A DNA stretch of 64,000 nucleotides, taken from positions 4,030,001-4,094,000 of the forward strand of contig JASFXZ010000015.1 in the NCBI GenBank assembly GCA_032209605.1, read 5' to 3'. A program made the position numbers and the translations under genes. The notes beneath the pieces are model-generated. The model made no database searches. It was not told the origin of the DNA and was given only the letters and a program-made list of their open reading frames with translations. Within the stretch, counting starts at the first letter, position 1. The number at the start of each line of letters is the position of its first letter. Positions 62,901 to 64,000 of the stretch are shown piece by piece. The stretch is from Mactromeris polynyma (taxonomy: Eukaryota > Mollusca > Bivalvia > Venerida > Mactridae).

Positions 62901-64000
62901 GGAATGATTCAAATAAGCAGACTTCTATCATCGTAATTAAGCTTAAATAAATTGGTGTACTGGTTCAATTCTTTCGGTAGTTGATACAATTGTTGAACTA
63001 GACTAAGGGAGGTAACTGATGTATCTCTGTACTTACAGATGGTCAGGTAGAATACACAGAGAGAAGATAAGTACGCATGTAGCTGCAGACGAGCTACTTG
63101 ATCTCAGACCATTTTGCTCAAACTCGACGGATCCTTCTTGTCAGTACCAATTGTTTGGTGTTATCATTCATCATGGACGAGGCTTTGGTTCGGGTCATTA
63201 TACAGCATACACTTGGAATAATGAAGCGGGTAATCTTACTTGTTCCTTTCTTTCGGATTTTTTTTCTTCCGATTATAAATATTAAATATTGAAGACATCG
63301 TTGTTATGAATATATAATGAATATCAATTACTGTTTCTTTTCTTAAATATTGAACTAATGTTAAAAAATTGTGTTTGGTTAAAAAAGCCAATTATTTTTC
63401 ATAAATGAACGATTTTAGAGTTATTTTACAAGAAGAAGGAAACAATAAGTGTTATCTTTAAATTACCTATACAATGAAACTTCAATATTAAGACCAACAT
63501 CCGTCTCAGTTGTGAGGTGGTCATTGAGTTTAAAGATCGATGAAACTTTAAAAATTGATCAATGGAAATATGGACTTAATGAGATGGACTTAATTTGGGG
63601 TGGTATTTTAGTGAGGTTTAATTTAAGTAACAATTCCAAGTTGTTTTACAAGTTGTGTATGTGAATCATGGTCATTTATTCATATTTTTATTACTCGAAA
63701 TGTTGTGGGCATTGAACTGTTATGAGGCATTTAAAGTGCTTATCATTTTATGAACATATAAAAACAATTGTTTGCTTGGCTAAATTTTATGGGATATGAC
63801 ACTTTTTTATTGCAGCTTCTTGGGTGAATTGTAATGACTCAAGAATGATTCTGTCCACAGTAGAAGAAGTTCTCACAGCTCAGTCTTATATTCTGTTCTA
63901 CAAATCTGTGCATGCTAACATTCTTTCCAAATCATCGTCTGTGTCTAGTAATTCCAGCTCAGAAACTGTTTCCTACAGTCTGAAATCAGAGGACACAGTC
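50885..64000 (+). CDS. USP44: Ubiquitin carboxyl-terminal hydrolase 44/49-like, 15 exons, 3' end outside window
   Basis: A cysteine protease that removes ubiquitin, mainly nuclear in this family (histone H2B; Cdc20 checkpoint control for vertebrate USP44). Joined exons: 50885-50992, 51686-51763, 54110-54150, 54681-54839, 55589-55639, 56408-56614, 58758-58923, 59592-59740, 60077-60226, 60809-60908, 61490-61622, 62042-62113, 62468-62567, 63039-63229, 63816-64000. All junctions are GT-AG, phases agree, and 630 codons read through. Residues 4-83 form a ZnF-UBP domain with Cys/His ligands C4, H6, C26, C29, C38, C41, C46, H53, H57, C76 and C79. The USP fold starts at [16 protein letters not shown] (Cys205 nucleophile), has CxxC pairs at 406/409 and 466/469, and ends with GSGHYTAY (His558) and NDS (Asp576). 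A TGA lies in frame 6 nt before the ATG. Domain order and the ZnF sequence favour USP44/USP49 over USP3 or USP22. Vertebrate USP44 and USP49 are duplicates, so this may be their single co-orthologue. Confidence 0.95.
51405..51580 (+). repeat. tRNA-derived SINE relic in USP44 intron 1
   Basis: A degenerate B box (GCATTAGAATCCC), then a body with CCCAGGAAGCAGTCATCATG. The reverse strand of 32,660-32,845 shares the AGGAAGCAGTCA phrase and also has tRNA-like boxes, so both probably belong to a second, older SINE family. Confidence 0.45.
51686..51763 (+). CDS. USP44: USP44/49 exon 2 (residues 37-62)
   Basis: 26 codons from [13 protein letters not shown] to [10 protein letters not shown], the core of the ZnF-UBP with C38, C41, C46, H53 and H57. 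Acceptor TCACAG, donor GTATGT, phase 0 on both sides. Very close to the vertebrate USP44 segment. Confidence 0.94.
53305..53820. repeat. Interspersed repeat in USP44 intron 2 with a 170-bp internal duplication
   Basis: Bounded by ATGCCCCCACT and AGTGGGGGCATCT, which are inverted to each other. Inside, a block starting TTGTGTCACTCATATCT (53371) recurs at 53541, including GAGCCAGAGTCA, ACCTGGGGTTTCATG and GCCCAGTAA. These words are familiar from molluscan repeats (recollection, not searched). Confidence 0.7.
54110..54150 (+). CDS. USP44: USP44/49 exon 3 (residues 63-76, split Cys)
   Basis: A 41-nt micro-exon reading [13 protein letters not shown], with two bases of the Cys76 codon. Acceptor TTTCAG, donor GTAAGT, exit phase 2. 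It lies about 2.3 kb after exon 2 and is too short to appear as an ORF. It is identified by frame continuity and by the ZnF-UBP pattern around HPI and the following C-x2-C. Confidence 0.92.
54681..54839 (+). CDS. USP44: USP44/49 exon 4 (residues 76-129)
   Basis: Completes the ZnF-UBP with [20 protein letters not shown], then a basic linker ([15 protein letters not shown]). The DDYVLND and GD-K-LLR signature is typical of USP44/49. Acceptor TTACAG, donor at 54840, exit phase 2. Confidence 0.94.
55000..55072 (+). mobile_element. SINE 3'-domain fragment in USP44 intron 4
   Basis: ACTGAAATACTGTTGAGAAA and the following CGGTGTAAATCCC match the 3' domain of the full SINE at 35.8 kb. The head and most of the body are missing or unrecognisable. 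Confidence 0.6.
55589..55639 (+). CDS. USP44: USP44/49 exon 5 (residues 129-146)
   Basis: A 51-nt exon reading [16 protein letters not shown], in the linker between ZnF and catalytic domain. The T-A-x-W-H motif followed by basic residues matches the linker of vertebrate USP44. Acceptor TTTCAG, donor GTATTG, phase 2 on both sides. Confidence 0.85.
55711..55830 (+). repeat. 20-bp tandem repeat in USP44 intron 5, six copies
   Basis: GTAACTTTAT or variants start at 55721, 55741, 55761, 55781, 55801 and 55821, exactly 20 bp apart, with TCCGGGATA spacers. CTAGTCCAAAGCTCGGGCTA at 51,790-51,809, followed by GTAAC, and a stretch near 52.8 kb carry similar words. Confidence 0.88.
56408..56614 (+). CDS. 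USP44: USP44/49 exon 6 with catalytic Cys box (residues 146-215)
   Basis: A Lys/Arg-rich linker ([11 protein letters not shown], a possible nuclear localisation signal) leads into the USP Cys box: [20 protein letters not shown], with Cys205 as nucleophile and Asn200 as the likely oxyanion-hole residue. Acceptor AACAG, donor GTGTGT, phase 2. Confidence 0.96.
56658..57062. mobile_element. Inverted-repeat element in USP44 intron 6
   Basis: CATCACTATTCTCGCGGTA (56658-56676) recurs in inverted form at 57044-57062, a 19-bp perfect match about 405 bp apart. Further CGCGGTA copies lie at 56,687 and, inverted, at 57,222. Probably a decayed non-autonomous DNA transposon; no transposase seen. Confidence 0.65.
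58758..58923 (+). CDS. USP44: USP44/49 exon 7 (residues 215-270)
   Basis: Begins [13 protein letters not shown], which aligns with the segment directly after the Cys box in USP44, then continues as a low-conservation Ser/Pro-rich insert. Acceptor TTTCAG, donor GTATTG, exit phase 0. Confidence 0.9.
59592..59740 (+). CDS. USP44: USP44/49 exon 8 (residues 271-320)
   Basis: A polar, Lys/Ser/Gly-rich insert ([14 protein letters not shown]), the variable loop between the Cys box and the SLCxELHxLF motif of the USP domain. Acceptor TTTCAG, donor GTGAGT, exit phase 2. Sequence conservation is weak here; support comes from splice sites and phase. Confidence 0.83.
60077..60226 (+). CDS. USP44: USP44/49 exon 9 (residues 320-370)
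   Basis: Encodes [20 protein letters not shown] and [26 protein letters not shown], the highly conserved USP box around Q-x-D-A-Q-E-F. Acceptor TTTCAG, donor GTAAGT, exit phase 2. Confidence 0.96.
60521..60701 (-). mobile_element. 5'-truncated SINE in USP44 intron 9 with 13-bp target duplication
   Basis: The reverse strand matches the SINE body and 3' domain at 35.87-36.07 kb (CATGAAAATTTG to CCGCCGTATATAACTGAAA and the AACAAAC tail) but lacks the tRNA head. GGATCCTTGCTGT at 60508-60520 and 60702-60714 is a perfect target-site duplication, so this is an insertion that was truncated at integration. It ends about 107 bp before the exon 10 acceptor. Confidence 0.92.
60809..60908 (+). CDS. USP44: USP44/49 exon 10 (residues 370-403)
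   Basis: Reads [11 protein letters not shown], a variable stretch, then [11 protein letters not shown], where the F-x-G-x-L motif precedes the zinc ribbon. Acceptor TTTCAG, donor GTGAGT, exit phase 0. A truncated SINE sits 107 bp upstream of the acceptor. Confidence 0.94.
61050..61205 (+). repeat. Probable tRNA-derived fragment in USP44 intron 10
   Basis: GAGGTTCGAATCCCAATG contains a perfect B box, preceded by an A-box-like region and followed by a body with TAGTGCCTGGCATTGAAGG. It does not fold as a tRNA gene. Confidence 0.45.
61490..61622 (+). CDS. USP44: USP44/49 exon 11 (residues 404-448)
   Basis: Starts [20 protein letters not shown], with the first CxxC of the zinc ribbon (C406, C409) and the FEP-x-DLSLEFP motif. 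Acceptor TTTCAG, donor GTGGGT, exit phase 1. Confidence 0.94.
62042..62113 (+). CDS. USP44: USP44/49 exon 12 (residues 448-472)
   Basis: A 72-nt exon reading [20 protein letters not shown] with a following KCNK, holding the second CxxC (C466, C469). Acceptor TTTTAG, donor GTACAG, phase 1 on both sides. Confidence 0.94.
62468..62567 (+). CDS. USP44: USP44/49 exon 13 (residues 472-505)
   Basis: Encodes [20 protein letters not shown] followed by LHLKRFR, the conserved USP strand (LP-x-L-x-HLKRF). Acceptor TTTCAG, donor GTTATC, exit phase 2. Confidence 0.95.
62815..62900 (+). repeat. Degenerate tRNA-like fragment in USP44 intron 13
   Basis: ATGGTAGTGTAACGGATTGG and GTTGTTGATTAGAACTCGG lie in the order of decayed A and B boxes. 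Single copy, weak. Confidence 0.3.
63039..63229 (+). CDS. USP44: USP44/49 exon 14 with catalytic His (residues 505-569)
   Basis: Reads [14 protein letters not shown], a variable loop, then [22 protein letters not shown]; His558 is the catalytic histidine. Acceptor TTACAG, donor GTAATC, exit phase 1. Confidence 0.96.
63816..64000 (+). CDS. USP44: USP44/49 exon 15 with catalytic Asp, runs off the window (residues 569-630)
   Basis: Begins [10 protein letters not shown] with the third catalytic residue (Asp576), then [11 protein letters not shown], the usual last strand of the USP fold, then a Ser-rich C-terminal tail. Acceptor TTGCAG. The frame is still open at 64000, so the stop and 3' UTR lie outside. 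Confidence 0.94.

Noticed and set aside
63465..63640. Pogo-like relic in USP44 intron 14 (ACAATGAAACTTCAATATTA)
   Set aside because: A single end-like phrase with no convincing partner or TA pair.

Overview
This is a eukaryotic, AT-rich and intron-rich genomic window. Two conserved animal genes can be read from spliced exons, and there are many short interspersed elements. Three observations point to a lophotrochozoan, most likely a mollusc: the animal-type PLCL and USP44/49 proteins, the large introns, and a tRNA-derived SINE whose 3' half (ATTGTTGAGAAACG…GTTAAACCC followed by AAAC repeats) resembles SINEs I associate with bivalves and gastropods. The species cannot be named from the sequence alone.

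Layout. Positions 1-47,643 contain no convincing coding exon. This is probably intron 1 of a minus-strand gene whose first coding exon is at 47,644-47,908, an inactive phospholipase C-like protein (PLCL/PRIP). The stretch is full of non-autonomous DNA transposons: two TA-flanked MITEs, a hAT-type element, a 681-bp CTG-flanked element, and a 1.56-kb PIF/Harbinger-type element holding a transposase fossil. It also has a full-length SINE with target-site duplication, a 4.7-kb tandem segmental duplication (about 19.2-28.6 kb), several minisatellites (24, 68, 21 and 119-130 bp units), and three dispersed copies of a 76-80 bp near-perfect palindrome. Positions 47,909-50,884 separate the PLCL exon from the next gene, which faces the other way, so this stretch probably holds both promoters, along with more repeats.

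From 50,885 to the right edge runs a plus-strand USP44/USP49-type deubiquitinase. I traced 15 coding exons with consensus splice sites and matching phases. They give 630 residues without a stop: a complete ZnF-UBP domain, then a USP catalytic domain with Cys205, His558 and Asp576. The stop codon lies beyond the window.

The two genes are neighbours with no evident shared pathway. PLCL proteins are signalling scaffolds that bind inositol phosphates and phosphatases. USP44/49 proteins remove ubiquitin from histone H2B and, in vertebrates, from cell-cycle targets. Most single-frame ORFs over 60 codons elsewhere in the window are shadows of repeats or chance AT-rich frames.
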